This document shows positions 29,176-38,709 of a stretch of DNA of 54,121 nt, in pieces. Below the pieces are notes generated by a model. It saw only the letters and a program-made list of their open reading frames with translations. It was not told the DNA's origin and made no database searches. Made by a program: the position numbers and the translations under genes. The DNA comes from Odoribacter sp. OttesenSCG-928-L07. Its GTDB lineage: Bacteria > Bacteroidota > Bacteroidia > Bacteroidales > BM520. Location of the stretch: positions 1 to 54,121 of the forward strand of contig JAJDHA010000005.1 in assembly GCA_030265965.1 (NCBI GenBank), in the 5' to 3' direction. Each line of letters opens with the position of its first letter. The first letter of the stretch is position 1.

Positions 29176-29961
29176 ATGAATTATAAAAAAATAAGTTTTA
29201 TCTTTCTTCTTTTTATTATGTTGTTGTCTTCTATATCATTAAATGCTCAACAAAAGTATTTTATGAGACAACGTACTTTTGACAAAAACATTAAAATCGG
29301 CATAAAAGCAGGTGCCAATTTTGCGAAAACGGCTTATTCAGATGATAGAATGGCCGATTATGACCATCTTTATAAAGCTCGCCCAATGTTTGGAGCATCA
29401 GTTGAAATTCCTTTAACGAAAGTATTATCTATCAGTCCGGAAGTGTTATTTGTCGGCAAAGGTGCTTACGTTGAATATCTTAACAACGATAATGATAAGG
29501 AAATGTATAGAATAAAATCAAATTATATTGATTTAAGAGTTCCAATCCTTATCAATATTCCAATCAATGGAATGAATAGATTTTATGTTATGTTTGCGCC
29601 TGATCTTGGGTTTAATATCGGTGGAAATATGTCAATAAATTCTTCTGATATTAACGGCGGAAGTTCTCAAGCGCTTAGTATTAACAAGGATAATACGGCG
29701 TTAATCGATTTTGGCGTTTTAGGTGGATTAGGTTGCCGATTTAATATTCCGGTAACAAATAATTTTTATTTAGTTACACGAATAGAATTAGGCTACAATC
29801 ATGGCTTAATTGATTCATACACAAATGGAGAAAGAAGTGGCGATGTTCAATCTTTAAACGTTAACAATTTAGATGTTCAAGGAACACGCATAAATAGAGG
29901 TATCGAAGCTGCCATTATATTAAGCATTCCACTATCAAAAGGGGATGCATATTGTCCGTAA
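29176..29961 (+). CDS. outer membrane beta-barrel (porin family) protein
   Basis: Signal peptide; GIKAGANFA...GASVEIPLTKVLSISPEVLFVGKGA. Confidence 0.8.
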   Translation: MNYKKISFIFLLFIMLLSSISLNAQQKYFMRQRTFDKNIKIGIKAGANFAKTAYSDDRMADYDHLYKARPMFGASVEIPLTKVLSISPEVLFVGKGAYVEYLNNDNDKEMYRIKSNYIDLRVPILINIPINGMNRFYVMFAPDLGFNIGGNMSINSSDINGGSSQALSINKDNTALIDFGVLGGLGCRFNIPVTNNFYLVTRIELGYNHGLIDSYTNGERSGDVQSLNVNNLDVQGTRINRGIEAAIILSIPLSKGDAYCP

Positions 29962-30021
29962 AAAATTATTTATTCATACTAAACCGAAGAATCCTATGGT
30001 ATATAACCGGATAAATTTATT

Positions 30022-30876
30022 ATGCGTAAAATAGGAGTTTTTATTATTACACTAATTGTGGCTCTTTCTTTCTCATCTTGCGAAAAAGACGGTGTTTACA
30101 ATCCAAAAAAGAAAATCAGCAAAATCCATATTCAACAGAATGATTATGATAAATTTTTATCAGAAGAATGGACCTGGAATAAAGATAAGTTGATGAAAAG
30201 AGTATTTTTTGATGATAACTCGGAGGATAACACCTATCAAGATTATGAATATGAAGGTAATCTTCTCTCAAAAATTAATAATTCGAATGGAAGTGAAATA
30301 AATTTTGTTTACACTGATAAAAAATTATCAAAAGTAGAATATAGTCGCGATGGACAAATTATTCAATTATATGAAATTACTCATGAAAACAATAAAGTTT
30401 CACAAGTATATATTGCCACGAATTATAATTTTAAAGGTGAAAACATAAAATTATCCCCTCTTGATTTGTTTCTGCCAAAAGAGTGTGTCGATATTTTCAA
30501 CAAGAATATTTCTGAGTGTAAATTGTCAAAAAACGACAATATGTATATTACAATCAATGATTATACGTGGGATGGAGACAATATTGTAATAATTGATTCA
30601 GAACAATCTTATGGTGATGAAAAGACAATAAGAAAACATACTTTTAATTATACTAATTCACTTAATCCTTATTATGGGTTCTTTTTAGGTAGCCACTTTG
30701 GATTATCAAAAAACAATCCTTCTTTCACTAAAGTAACAATTGATACAGAAGGATATCATTTTGAATCCACATATAATTATGAATATAAATTTGACTCGGG
30801 CGGAAAATTTCCAACTGAAATTTATGAATATAATAACAGTCTTTCTTATAGACAATATTATGAATATTTAGATTAA
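30022..30876 (+). CDS. hypothetical lipoprotein
   Basis: Lipobox FSSCEKDG; repetitive beta-strand content. Confidence 0.7.
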   Translation: MRKIGVFIITLIVALSFSSCEKDGVYNPKKKISKIHIQQNDYDKFLSEEWTWNKDKLMKRVFFDDNSEDNTYQDYEYEGNLLSKINNSNGSEINFVYTDKKLSKVEYSRDGQIIQLYEITHENNKVSQVYIATNYNFKGENIKLSPLDLFLPKECVDIFNKNISECKLSKNDNMYITINDYTWDGDNIVIIDSEQSYGDEKTIRKHTFNYTNSLNPYYGFFLGSHFGLSKNNPSFTKVTIDTEGYHFESTYNYEYKFDSGGKFPTEIYEYNNSLSYRQYYEYLD

Positions 30877-30886
30877 AAAATAAATT

Positions 30887-30925
30887 AAAACGAATGTAGC
30901 GAATAAGTTGCATTCGTTTTTTTTT
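30887..30925 (+). terminator. Rho-independent terminator
   Basis: aaaacgaatg...cattcgtttttttttt. Confidence 0.8.
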
Positions 30926-30957
30926 ATATTCACAAAAAAACTAATTAAATAAAAACT

Positions 30958-31470
30958 ATGACTAACAACAAAATTACCGGTAACTTACCATTAAAAGATC
31001 GTCCTATTGATATCTTTTTCATGGTTATTTTTTCTATTTTCGCAATTACCTCTTGTATTGCAGATATGGTTCCTACGCTTGGAGTAGATTTCAACGAAGC
31101 TTCTTCAAATTTTATTGTTAATGCAAACCATTGGTATGCAGAAGGAACAGATCCGTTGTTTCAAAATCCTCCGGTATGGATGAAAATAGTAACCGGATTG
31201 TCGTCTTTTGTTTATATGCCGTTCTATATTATTTTAGTAATTGCATTATACAAAGGTTGGAATAAAATTCAATTGCCGTCTGTTATTTATGCAACAATGA
31301 TTGCTACAATTACAGGAATTATTGTTTTTGGCGTTGAGTTTTTTGGCGAGCCGGAATGGAGAACACCAAATCCGATAAAATTTTTATCTTTTAATCTTCC
31401 TTATGTTCTTATTCCAATCTTATTATTGATTAGAATGAGAAAACCATTACCGTTTACAAGAAAATTCTAA
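30958..31470 (+). CDS. EXPERA/TMEM97-like (sigma-2 receptor-like) integral membrane protein
   Basis: NHWYAEGTDPLFQNPPVWMKIV...MPFYIILVIALYKGW...LPSVIYATM...LPYVLIPILLL matches the TMEM97 core as I recall it ([22 protein letters not shown]...LPFFPIATYAFLKG...APYLLIPFILL). Confidence 0.75.
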   Translation: MTNNKITGNLPLKDRPIDIFFMVIFSIFAITSCIADMVPTLGVDFNEASSNFIVNANHWYAEGTDPLFQNPPVWMKIVTGLSSFVYMPFYIILVIALYKGWNKIQLPSVIYATMIATITGIIVFGVEFFGEPEWRTPNPIKFLSFNLPYVLIPILLLIRMRKPLPFTRKF

Positions 31471-31478
31471 TAAAGAAT

Positions 31479-32750
31479 TTATCCGTTATTTAGTAAGTCA
31501 AACCGATAAGTGTCGAGTTTGACAAAGATGAAAAGTAATATTGTAAAAGCAATAAGACTTGATCCTCCGTAACTAAAAAAGGGCAAAGGAATGCCAATTA
31601 CGGGGAGCAAACCTATTGTCATAGAAATATTGATTGTAACATGTAGGAATAAGATTCCTGCTACACAATAGCCGTATATTCTACTGAAAGCAGTTCGTTG
31701 TCGCTCTGCCAAAATTATTATTCTAATAATTAAGGTTAGAAATAATCCTAAAACAAACAAACTGCCGATAAAACCGAATTCTTCACCTACCGTGCAAAAG
31801 ATAAAATCTGTTTGTTGTTCAGGAACAAAATTAAATTTTGTTTGAGTACCGTTTAGATAACCTTTTCCTGAAAATCCTCCGGAACCAATCGCAATCTTCG
31901 ATTGATGAACATTGTAACCTATTCCTTGAATGTCGGTTTTTTTACCTAATAATACTTCTATTCTATCCTTTTGATGACTTTGTAAAAGTCGGTCGTAAAC
32001 AAAATCAACGGAGAATATGCATATTGCTGATACAACTAAAACCATTGATAAATATGCAATTATATTTCTTTGTTTTCTAAGAAAGAAATATAATAACACT
32101 ATTGCTCCGACAATAACGCCAATTAAAATAAATTTATCAATTAATAATGATAATATGGTAATAGCAATTAAATAAAAAACAAAAAGAACGAATTTTATTG
32201 ATAAGCCTTCTCTAAATAATGCAATAAAGAATGAAAGAAAAACTAAAGCTGAGCCGGCATCTGGTTGAAGCATTATTAAAGCTACTGGTAAGAAAATTAT
32301 TGCTAATGTAATAATTCTATTTTTGTAATTCATCTTTGGAAACGGATTTGCGCTTAAGTATTTAGAAAGCGCCAATGCAGTAGCAAATTTTGCAAACTCC
32401 GCCGGTTGTAAAGAGAATGATCCTATTTGAATCCATGCTTTTGCACCGGAAATCTCGCTCCCAATTATTAATACAAGAATAAGCAATAGGATAATAAGGG
32501 CGTAAATAATATAAGAAAGACGACTGAAAAACTCAGCATCCATTATTAATATTATTGCAGCAACAACGAAAGAAACACCAATAAAAATTGCTTGTCTTCC
32601 ATAGTTTGTAGCAAAACTGAAGTCAATGTTTTTTATAAAAGGTTCGCTGGTGGTAGAAAAAATATTAAACAAGCCGAAAGCTACTAATACAACGTAGATA
32701 ATTACTACTACGAAATCCATATTTTTTATTGTTGACCCTCTTCTTGCCAT
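31479..32750 (-). CDS. rodA: rod shape-determining protein RodA (SEDS)
   Basis: ISGAKAWIQIGSFSLQPAEFAKFATAL, EEFGFIGSL, GIPLPFFSYGGSSL. Confidence 0.95.
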   Translation of the reverse strand: MARRGSTIKNMDFVVVIIYVVLVAFGLFNIFSTTSEPFIKNIDFSFATNYGRQAIFIGVSFVVAAIILIMDAEFFSRLSYIIYALIILLLILVLIIGSEISGAKAWIQIGSFSLQPAEFAKFATALALSKYLSANPFPKMNYKNRIITLAIIFLPVALIMLQPDAGSALVFLSFFIALFREGLSIKFVLFVFYLIAITILSLLIDKFILIGVIVGAIVLLYFFLRKQRNIIAYLSMVLVVSAICIFSVDFVYDRLLQSHQKDRIEVLLGKKTDIQGIGYNVHQSKIAIGSGGFSGKGYLNGTQTKFNFVPEQQTDFIFCTVGEEFGFIGSLFVLGLFLTLIIRIIILAERQRTAFSRIYGYCVAGILFLHVTINISMTIGLLPVIGIPLPFFSYGGSSLIAFTILLFIFVKLDTYRFDLLNNG

Positions 32751-32751
32751 A

Positions 32752-34566
32752 TTAGTATTCAATTAGCTTAGTGTTAAGAACGTGTTCTTCAATATGATGT
32801 CTTTTTATTTCCCTATTAAGATAATATTCTATTAAAAGAGAAGCAATGGGAACAGCAAAAGTACTTCCATAGCCGGAATTTTCTACAACGACAGCAATAG
32901 CAATCTGTGGATTATCTTTAGGAGCAAAACCCACAAAAAGAGCGTGGTTTTCTCCGGCATTTTGAACAGTTCCGGTTTTGCCACAAATGTCAATTCCTTC
33001 AACTTGTCCATACCATCTTGCGGTTCCGCTTTTTACAACTTCATGCATACCGTCTTTAATAACTTTAAAATGTTTCTCATCAACAAGGGCCTTATGCACA
33101 TTCTTTTCAAATGGGTGTATGGTGTCTTCCGGTGAAATAATCGCCCTAACAAAATGAGGATCTGTATATTGACCGTTATTTGCAATAACAGTAACATAAT
33201 TTGCTAACTGAATAGGCGTCACTAATATTTCACCTTGTCCTATTGATAAAGAACGTATTGTACTTGATTTCCATTTCTGATTTGGATAAATCCTATTGTA
33301 GAAATTTGCATCAGGAATATTTCCTTTTCTGCTAAATGCAAGGTCGGTATTATAAATCTCACCTAAACCGAAACTATGTGCTGTTTTTGCCCATGAATTT
33401 AAACCATCGGCAGGAGAAGCAAAAGAATTAATATAATTTTCAAAAGCCAGTCTGAAATACGGATTGCACGACTCTCTGAGCGCCGCAACAATACTCAACG
33501 GACTTTCGTGATTATGAGTACATTTTATTGGAGTTGCATTAGGACCGGCACAAGAAAATTTGGTGTTTTGTGAAATTGTACCGTTTTGGAGAGCAATCAA
33601 TCCGTTGAACATTTTAAAAGTTGATCCCGGAGGATATTCTCCTAATAAAGCTCTGTTCAATAATGGAGTATATACAGTATCGTTAACTAACATTGAATAA
33701 TTTTTTGACCTTTCTCTTCCAACTAATAAATTTGGATTATAAGTAGGCGCTGATACTAATGTTAAAATTCCGCCTGTTTTCGGATCAATAACAACAATGC
33801 TACCTTTTTTATGTTTCATCAACTTTTCGGCATACGCTTGAAGTTCAATGTCTAACTCTAAAATTAAATTATTTCCTTGTAATGCTGAAATATCATTTTC
33901 TCCATTATTATATGAACCCATTTCAACATTATGTACGTTTACCAAAATCTGCTTTACACCCTTAACTCCTTTTAACTCATTCTCATATTTTTTCTCAAGT
34001 CCGTTAAGACCCGTATAATCTCCAAGCCTGTATTCCGGATTATTCTTCAGGAAAGATTCGCTCACCTCGCCAACATCACCAAATACGTGCGCTCCGACCG
34101 GAAATGGATATTTTCTAACAGTTCTTGCTTGTATTTCAATACCGTCAAACATATAAAGAGATTCTTCAATTGATGCAATTTCTTCCTTAGGTATTTGCGA
34201 AATAAAAACTGAGGGTTTATATCGGGAATATTTTTTACTTTTACTTAATAGTTCTTCAAAAGTACTTAAATCAATGTTTACTAATTTACAAAAAGTTGTG
34301 GTGTCAAAATTTTTCTTTACCAGATTTGGAGTTATCAATAAATCATAAACAGCTTCATTACAAACTATTAAATTACCGTTTCTATCGTAAATCAGTCCGC
34401 GACCCGGATAAATAATTTTTTCCTTTATAGAATTATTATCCGCATAAACTTTATATGACTTATTGACTATTTGTATAAAAAAAAGTTTTACCAGCATAAT
34501 TAAAAAAATAATACTGATAAACCCTATAATTAAATACTTTCTTTTTTCAAATAAGTCGGCTCTCAT
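32752..34566 (-). CDS. mrdA: penicillin-binding protein 2
   Basis: GRGLIYDRNGN, PPGSTFKMF, SIGQGEILVTPIQLANY, ICGKTGT. Confidence 0.95.
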   Translation of the reverse strand: MRADLFEKRKYLIIGFISIIFLIMLVKLFFIQIVNKSYKVYADNNSIKEKIIYPGRGLIYDRNGNLIVCNEAVYDLLITPNLVKKNFDTTTFCKLVNIDLSTFEELLSKSKKYSRYKPSVFISQIPKEEIASIEESLYMFDGIEIQARTVRKYPFPVGAHVFGDVGEVSESFLKNNPEYRLGDYTGLNGLEKKYENELKGVKGVKQILVNVHNVEMGSYNNGENDISALQGNNLILELDIELQAYAEKLMKHKKGSIVVIDPKTGGILTLVSAPTYNPNLLVGRERSKNYSMLVNDTVYTPLLNRALLGEYPPGSTFKMFNGLIALQNGTISQNTKFSCAGPNATPIKCTHNHESPLSIVAALRESCNPYFRLAFENYINSFASPADGLNSWAKTAHSFGLGEIYNTDLAFSRKGNIPDANFYNRIYPNQKWKSSTIRSLSIGQGEILVTPIQLANYVTVIANNGQYTDPHFVRAIISPEDTIHPFEKNVHKALVDEKHFKVIKDGMHEVVKSGTARWYGQVEGIDICGKTGTVQNAGENHALFVGFAPKDNPQIAIAVVVENSGYGSTFAVPIASLLIEYYLNREIKRHHIEEHVLNTKLIEY

Positions 34567-34581
34567 TTACGGATTGATGAA

Positions 34582-35676
34582 TCAAATGTATTTTTCATTA
34601 TATTTTTGTTTTACATCATCAACGATGTCCTTAATTTTTTGTTCATTATTTTTATTACAAATTAAAAGAACATCACCTTCATCAACAACAATAACATCAT
34701 TTAAACCCTGAATAACAACGAGTTTATTTTTGTTATGAGAAACGATAACACTATTTTCAGTATCATAAGTTAAAATCTCACTTCCAATACAAGCATTATT
34801 ATTTTCATCTCTGTTACTATTGTCAAAAAGAGAAACCCAAGTTCCGAGATCCGACCAACCGAAATCAGTTTGATATACAAAAACGTTATCAGCCTTTTCC
34901 ATTACACCGTAATCTATTGAAATACTTTTACATATATAGTATGTTTTTTCAATAAATTCTTTTTCAAGAGATGTATCGTACATACTTTTGCCTTTAGCAA
35001 ATAATTCATCTATTTCGGGTAAATATTTTTGAAAAGCTCTTTGAATTGATTTTGCAGACCAAATGAAAATACCTGAATTCCAAACAAAATCGCCACTTTT
35101 GAGAAAGAATGTAGCCATTTCAAAATTAGGCTTTTCGGTAAAAGTTTTTACTTTTAATATTTTATCATTAAGTTTTTCATTTGAATCTTCATCTATTTGA
35201 ATATATCCATAACCGGTATCTGGTCGCGACGGAGTAATACCAAGCGTTATCAAACAATCATGTTTGCCGGATTCATTAAGAGCCTCTGTAGCAACATTAA
35301 TGAAAACATCTTCTTTAAGGATAATATGATCGGATGGTGCGACAATTACTTGAGCATCCGGATTTTTTGTCAGTATTTTATAATTTGCATAAGCAATACA
35401 AGGAGCTGTATTTCTTCTTACAGGTTCACATAAAACATTTGAAGGTTTAAGTTCCGGTAAATGCTCTAAAGTTAATAATTGATATTGCTCACTTGTAACA
35501 ACAAAAATATTTTCTGCTGGACAAATTTTATTTAAGCGTAAAAAAGTTTGACGGATTAGAGATTCTCCAGTACCGAGAATATCAATAAATTGTTTTGGGG
35601 TTTCAGTTCTACTCATTGGCCAAAAACGAGAACCAATTCCGCCGGCCATAATAACAGCGTAAAAATTTTTATTCAT
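34582..35676 (-). CDS. manC: mannose-1-phosphate guanylyltransferase
   Basis: VIMAGGIGSRFWPMSRTETPKQF, VAPSDHII, FTEKP, WNSGIFIW, DFGWSDLGTW. Confidence 0.92.
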   Translation of the reverse strand: MNKNFYAVIMAGGIGSRFWPMSRTETPKQFIDILGTGESLIRQTFLRLNKICPAENIFVVTSEQYQLLTLEHLPELKPSNVLCEPVRRNTAPCIAYANYKILTKNPDAQVIVAPSDHIILKEDVFINVATEALNESGKHDCLITLGITPSRPDTGYGYIQIDEDSNEKLNDKILKVKTFTEKPNFEMATFFLKSGDFVWNSGIFIWSAKSIQRAFQKYLPEIDELFAKGKSMYDTSLEKEFIEKTYYICKSISIDYGVMEKADNVFVYQTDFGWSDLGTWVSLFDNSNRDENNNACIGSEILTYDTENSVIVSHNKNKLVVIQGLNDVIVVDEGDVLLICNKNNEQKIKDIVDDVKQKYNEKYI

Positions 35677-35825
35677 CTAAAATAGTTTTTTGCAAAATTA
35701 AGTATTTAATTGAATTTTATCATTATCAAAATAAGATAATTTGTATTAAAATATTAACATCTTATAATGATATAATGTTGAAAAACAATTTTTATTATGC
35801 AAAAAGAGAAATAAAAATTGGAGAG

Positions 35826-36857
35826 TTAGCTAAACTTCATCTTAAAGTTTAATCCTGAGTATTTCAAAAACTTTTCAACTCTTTTGTTTTTAGGTTGATC
35901 GTCTTCTAAGTTGCAAACACGAACTTTTCCGCCAAGGGTTTTATATATTTTAGATCCTTGTATTTTTAATCTAAGTCTATCAAAATATCTTATTTTTTCG
36001 ACATTAGTTTCGATGAGTGCTTTTGATTTATCGTTTACCATGCTACTTTTGTAAACTAAATCCAAAACTTTTGGCACTGTAAAAATCACGGTTGGCTTAA
36101 TATCTGTAATTAGCGACAATATAGTTTTAAAATTAGCATGTTTAGGTTTAAAAACTGTTAGGTTTCCTGAAATAACAGAAATTAACGCTGTTGTAACTTT
36201 TTTGAACGAATAGGAGATCGGCATAATAGAAACAATAACATCTTTTTCTGTTATTCCTGTGTATGCAGCTTGTTCTTTTGCATCAACTATCAATTCTTCA
36301 TGAGTATAATATGTAATGTTTACGCTATATGGGTCTATATCAACTTTTGCAGCTGCTAAATCGGTTTCAGATAAATCGACCCATGGCATCGTTAAACTAT
36401 TAACATTATCGTAAGCAAATTGTTGTTTTTGCTGATAGTTGGAATAAAGAATGCATCTTAATGTATCAATATCAATTATTGTAAGATGTGTGTCTTCTCT
36501 AAGTTTAGCAAAGGTAGCATCATTAATTATATCTTTTTGCAACAAAAGATGATTGCATTCAGCTTCAAGTGTAATTCTATGGATTATTGATGCATCTTTA
36601 TATTTTGGAATTGGAACCGCAATCGCGCCCATTGTTGTAATAGCATAGAATGCCATATTCCATTGAGGAGTATCTTCTGCAAGAATTGCAACCTTATCCC
36701 CTTTGGTTATTCTGTAATAATATAAGGTATTTTGGATGTCTTTTACTTTTGAAGCAAATTGAGAAAAAGTGAAATTTTCTCCTTGGTAAGTTTCGAACAT
36801 AATTTTTTCGCCATTTAATAACTTACCGTTTTTGAAGATACTTTTAATAGTTGTCAT
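35826..36857 (-). CDS. truncated AMP-binding (acyl-CoA synthetase-like) protein, probable pseudoenzyme
   Basis: FADD-like N-terminus (YRITKGDKVAILAEDTPQWNMAFYAITTMGAIAVPIP; IKPTVIFTVPKVLDLVY). No SGTTG motif, ends before the YGxTE and C-terminal domain. Confidence 0.78.
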   Translation of the reverse strand: MTTIKSIFKNGKLLNGEKIMFETYQGENFTFSQFASKVKDIQNTLYYYRITKGDKVAILAEDTPQWNMAFYAITTMGAIAVPIPKYKDASIIHRITLEAECNHLLLQKDIINDATFAKLREDTHLTIIDIDTLRCILYSNYQQKQQFAYDNVNSLTMPWVDLSETDLAAAKVDIDPYSVNITYYTHEELIVDAKEQAAYTGITEKDVIVSIMPISYSFKKVTTALISVISGNLTVFKPKHANFKTILSLITDIKPTVIFTVPKVLDLVYKSSMVNDKSKALIETNVEKIRYFDRLRLKIQGSKIYKTLGGKVRVCNLEDDQPKNKRVEKFLKYSGLNFKMKFS

Positions 36858-37028
36858 AACACATCATTTTTAAGATTTCTGTGCAAAAATCCAACTATTA
36901 ATTTTCCCAAATGTTTTAATAAAGAATAATGATGTCTTAATTTTTTAAAAGGAGGTTCGGTTTTTTATTCGGACTTGATTATTTTTTATTCGGACTAAGT
37001 TAAACCCTAATTATGAATGAAATAATGT

Positions 37029-37574
37029 TTATTTCCAAGTAAGAATAAACATGGTAAGTCCGACTAAAAAAAGGATGATTCCAGACAAAATGAGAAAAAT
37101 TTTAATTGTTTTAATGGTGTTAATTTTCTTTCCGCACCATATTCCAGTCATTGTAAAAAGAAAAGCAATAATAAAAAATAAAGCAGGGTATAATAATGAA
37201 ATTTGCCAAAAAAGATTCAATCCGAAAGTCGCAAGCATTACACTTAATCCGACAGCAATATTGGCAAAAACAAAATATTTGGTATTATGTGCATCTAATG
37301 AAAAGATAAAAGCATTTGATTTTCCACCTTTTGTTACTGTTGTAAAACCGGCAGCTAATACAAGTAAGGCTCCCATATATTTGATATCCCATTTGCCAAA
37401 CAAATTACCGATTCCGATTCCTGCAAAAGAGAAGAGACCGAAAATCAAAGCTGTAATAAAAGAAAACTTAATAACTTCCTTTGTGGAAACTGTTTTTTCC
37501 ATCCCAACAATTAATCCTATTGCAAAAGAAATCAATAAAAGTGCAATATAAGTACTTGTTATTAAAATAGGCAT
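37029..37574 (-). CDS. MntP-like six-TM putative manganese efflux protein
   Basis: Six hydrophobic segments in two halves; FSLDAHNTKYFVFANIAVGLSVMLATFG resembles MntP DAxxxS repeats. Confidence 0.6.
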   Translation of the reverse strand: MPILITSTYIALLLISFAIGLIVGMEKTVSTKEVIKFSFITALIFGLFSFAGIGIGNLFGKWDIKYMGALLVLAAGFTTVTKGGKSNAFIFSLDAHNTKYFVFANIAVGLSVMLATFGLNLFWQISLLYPALFFIIAFLFTMTGIWCGKKINTIKTIKIFLILSGIILFLVGLTMFILTWK

Positions 37575-38620
37575 AATTCTTCAAAATTAGTTTGTGTTCC
37601 CATATGCCCGATTCGAAAAACTTTACCTTCCAATTCGCCGTAATTTCCACCAAAAACAATACCTTTTTCACGCATCATTTTATCATATTCTTCCCAAGTA
37701 AAACCGTCGGGAATATATGCTGCAGTAACTGTTGGTGAAGAATACTTTTCATCGCGAGGGAAAAGTTTAATTCCTGCTTCTTTAAGTTTCTTAATTACAT
37801 TTTTTGAACAATTCTCATGTCGCTTAACGACATTTTCAAATCCTTCAACAAAAATGTTTTGAGTAGATTGATATAATTGTGCAATATTAACCCAACTTGG
37901 AGTATAAGGAAAAAATCCGGTTGTTTTTACATCTTTAAAAGGGAGTAAAGCATCGTAACCTTGATAACCAACTTCTTCAATTATACTCCAAGCTTTATCG
38001 CTAACAGACATAAAGCAAGAATTTGCAGGTACTGATAATGCTTTTTGAGAACCTCCCAAACAAAGGTCAATATTATGTTTATCCGCATTAATATGAACAG
38101 CTCCGACTGAGGCAACAGCATCGACATAAAAAAGCGGAACTTTGTACATTTTCTTTAGTTTTCCTAAAATTGTAAGATCGTTGAGAATTCCGCTTGGAGT
38201 TTCGCAATGAACAGCAGTTATCATTTTTGGTTTAAATTCCGCGATAGTTTTTTCGATTAAAAAATGATCTTCAAAACTACAATCGTAAGGAAACTCGATT
38301 GTTTTTACTTCACAACCGATACTTTTCGCCATTTCACCTATTCCGGTACCAAATATTCCTGTTGATATTGCTAAAACTTTATCTCCCGGTTCCAAACAAC
38401 TTTTAAGACCACTCCATAAAACCAACATTCCTTCGCCTGTCATAATAACAACATCACTCTTTGTATTGAGGATTTTTTGTAAATCTATGACACACTTTTT
38501 GTATAGGTCAAGAAATTCGGGTTCCACATCAGCAGAACCAAAATTAGTAAGACCAACATGTAATACATTTTCAGAAACGGAAGTTGGTCCGGGGAAAAAT
38601 GGATATCTGTATGTTTTCAT
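37562..38620 (-). CDS. class V aminotransferase (alanine-glyoxylate / serine-pyruvate type)
   Basis: PGPTSVSENVL, VHCETPSGILND, YVDAVASVGAV, CLGGSQKALS (PLP lysine). Confidence 0.9.
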   Translation of the reverse strand: MKTYRYPFFPGPTSVSENVLHVGLTNFGSADVEPEFLDLYKKCVIDLQKILNTKSDVVIMTGEGMLVLWSGLKSCLEPGDKVLAISTGIFGTGIGEMAKSIGCEVKTIEFPYDCSFEDHFLIEKTIAEFKPKMITAVHCETPSGILNDLTILGKLKKMYKVPLFYVDAVASVGAVHINADKHNIDLCLGGSQKALSVPANSCFMSVSDKAWSIIEEVGYQGYDALLPFKDVKTTGFFPYTPSWVNIAQLYQSTQNIFVEGFENVVKRHENCSKNVIKKLKEAGIKLFPRDEKYSSPTVTAAYIPDGFTWEEYDKMMREKGIVFGGNYGELEGKVFRIGHMGTQTNFEELCLF

Positions 38621-38645
38621 AAATGATTATCTCGTAGGAATGCAC

Positions 38646-38701
38646 ATGTAGAGACGCACGGCCGTGCGTCTGTACGTGCGTCTGTACGTGCGTCTCTACA
38701 T
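38646..38701. repeat. rearranged copy of the GACGCACGGCCGTGCGTC palindrome with triplicated right arm
   Basis: gtgcgtctgtac x2 plus gtgcgtctctac (38664-38699) after a single left arm atgtagagacgcac. Confidence 0.93.
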
Positions 38702-38709
38702 ATGAAATA

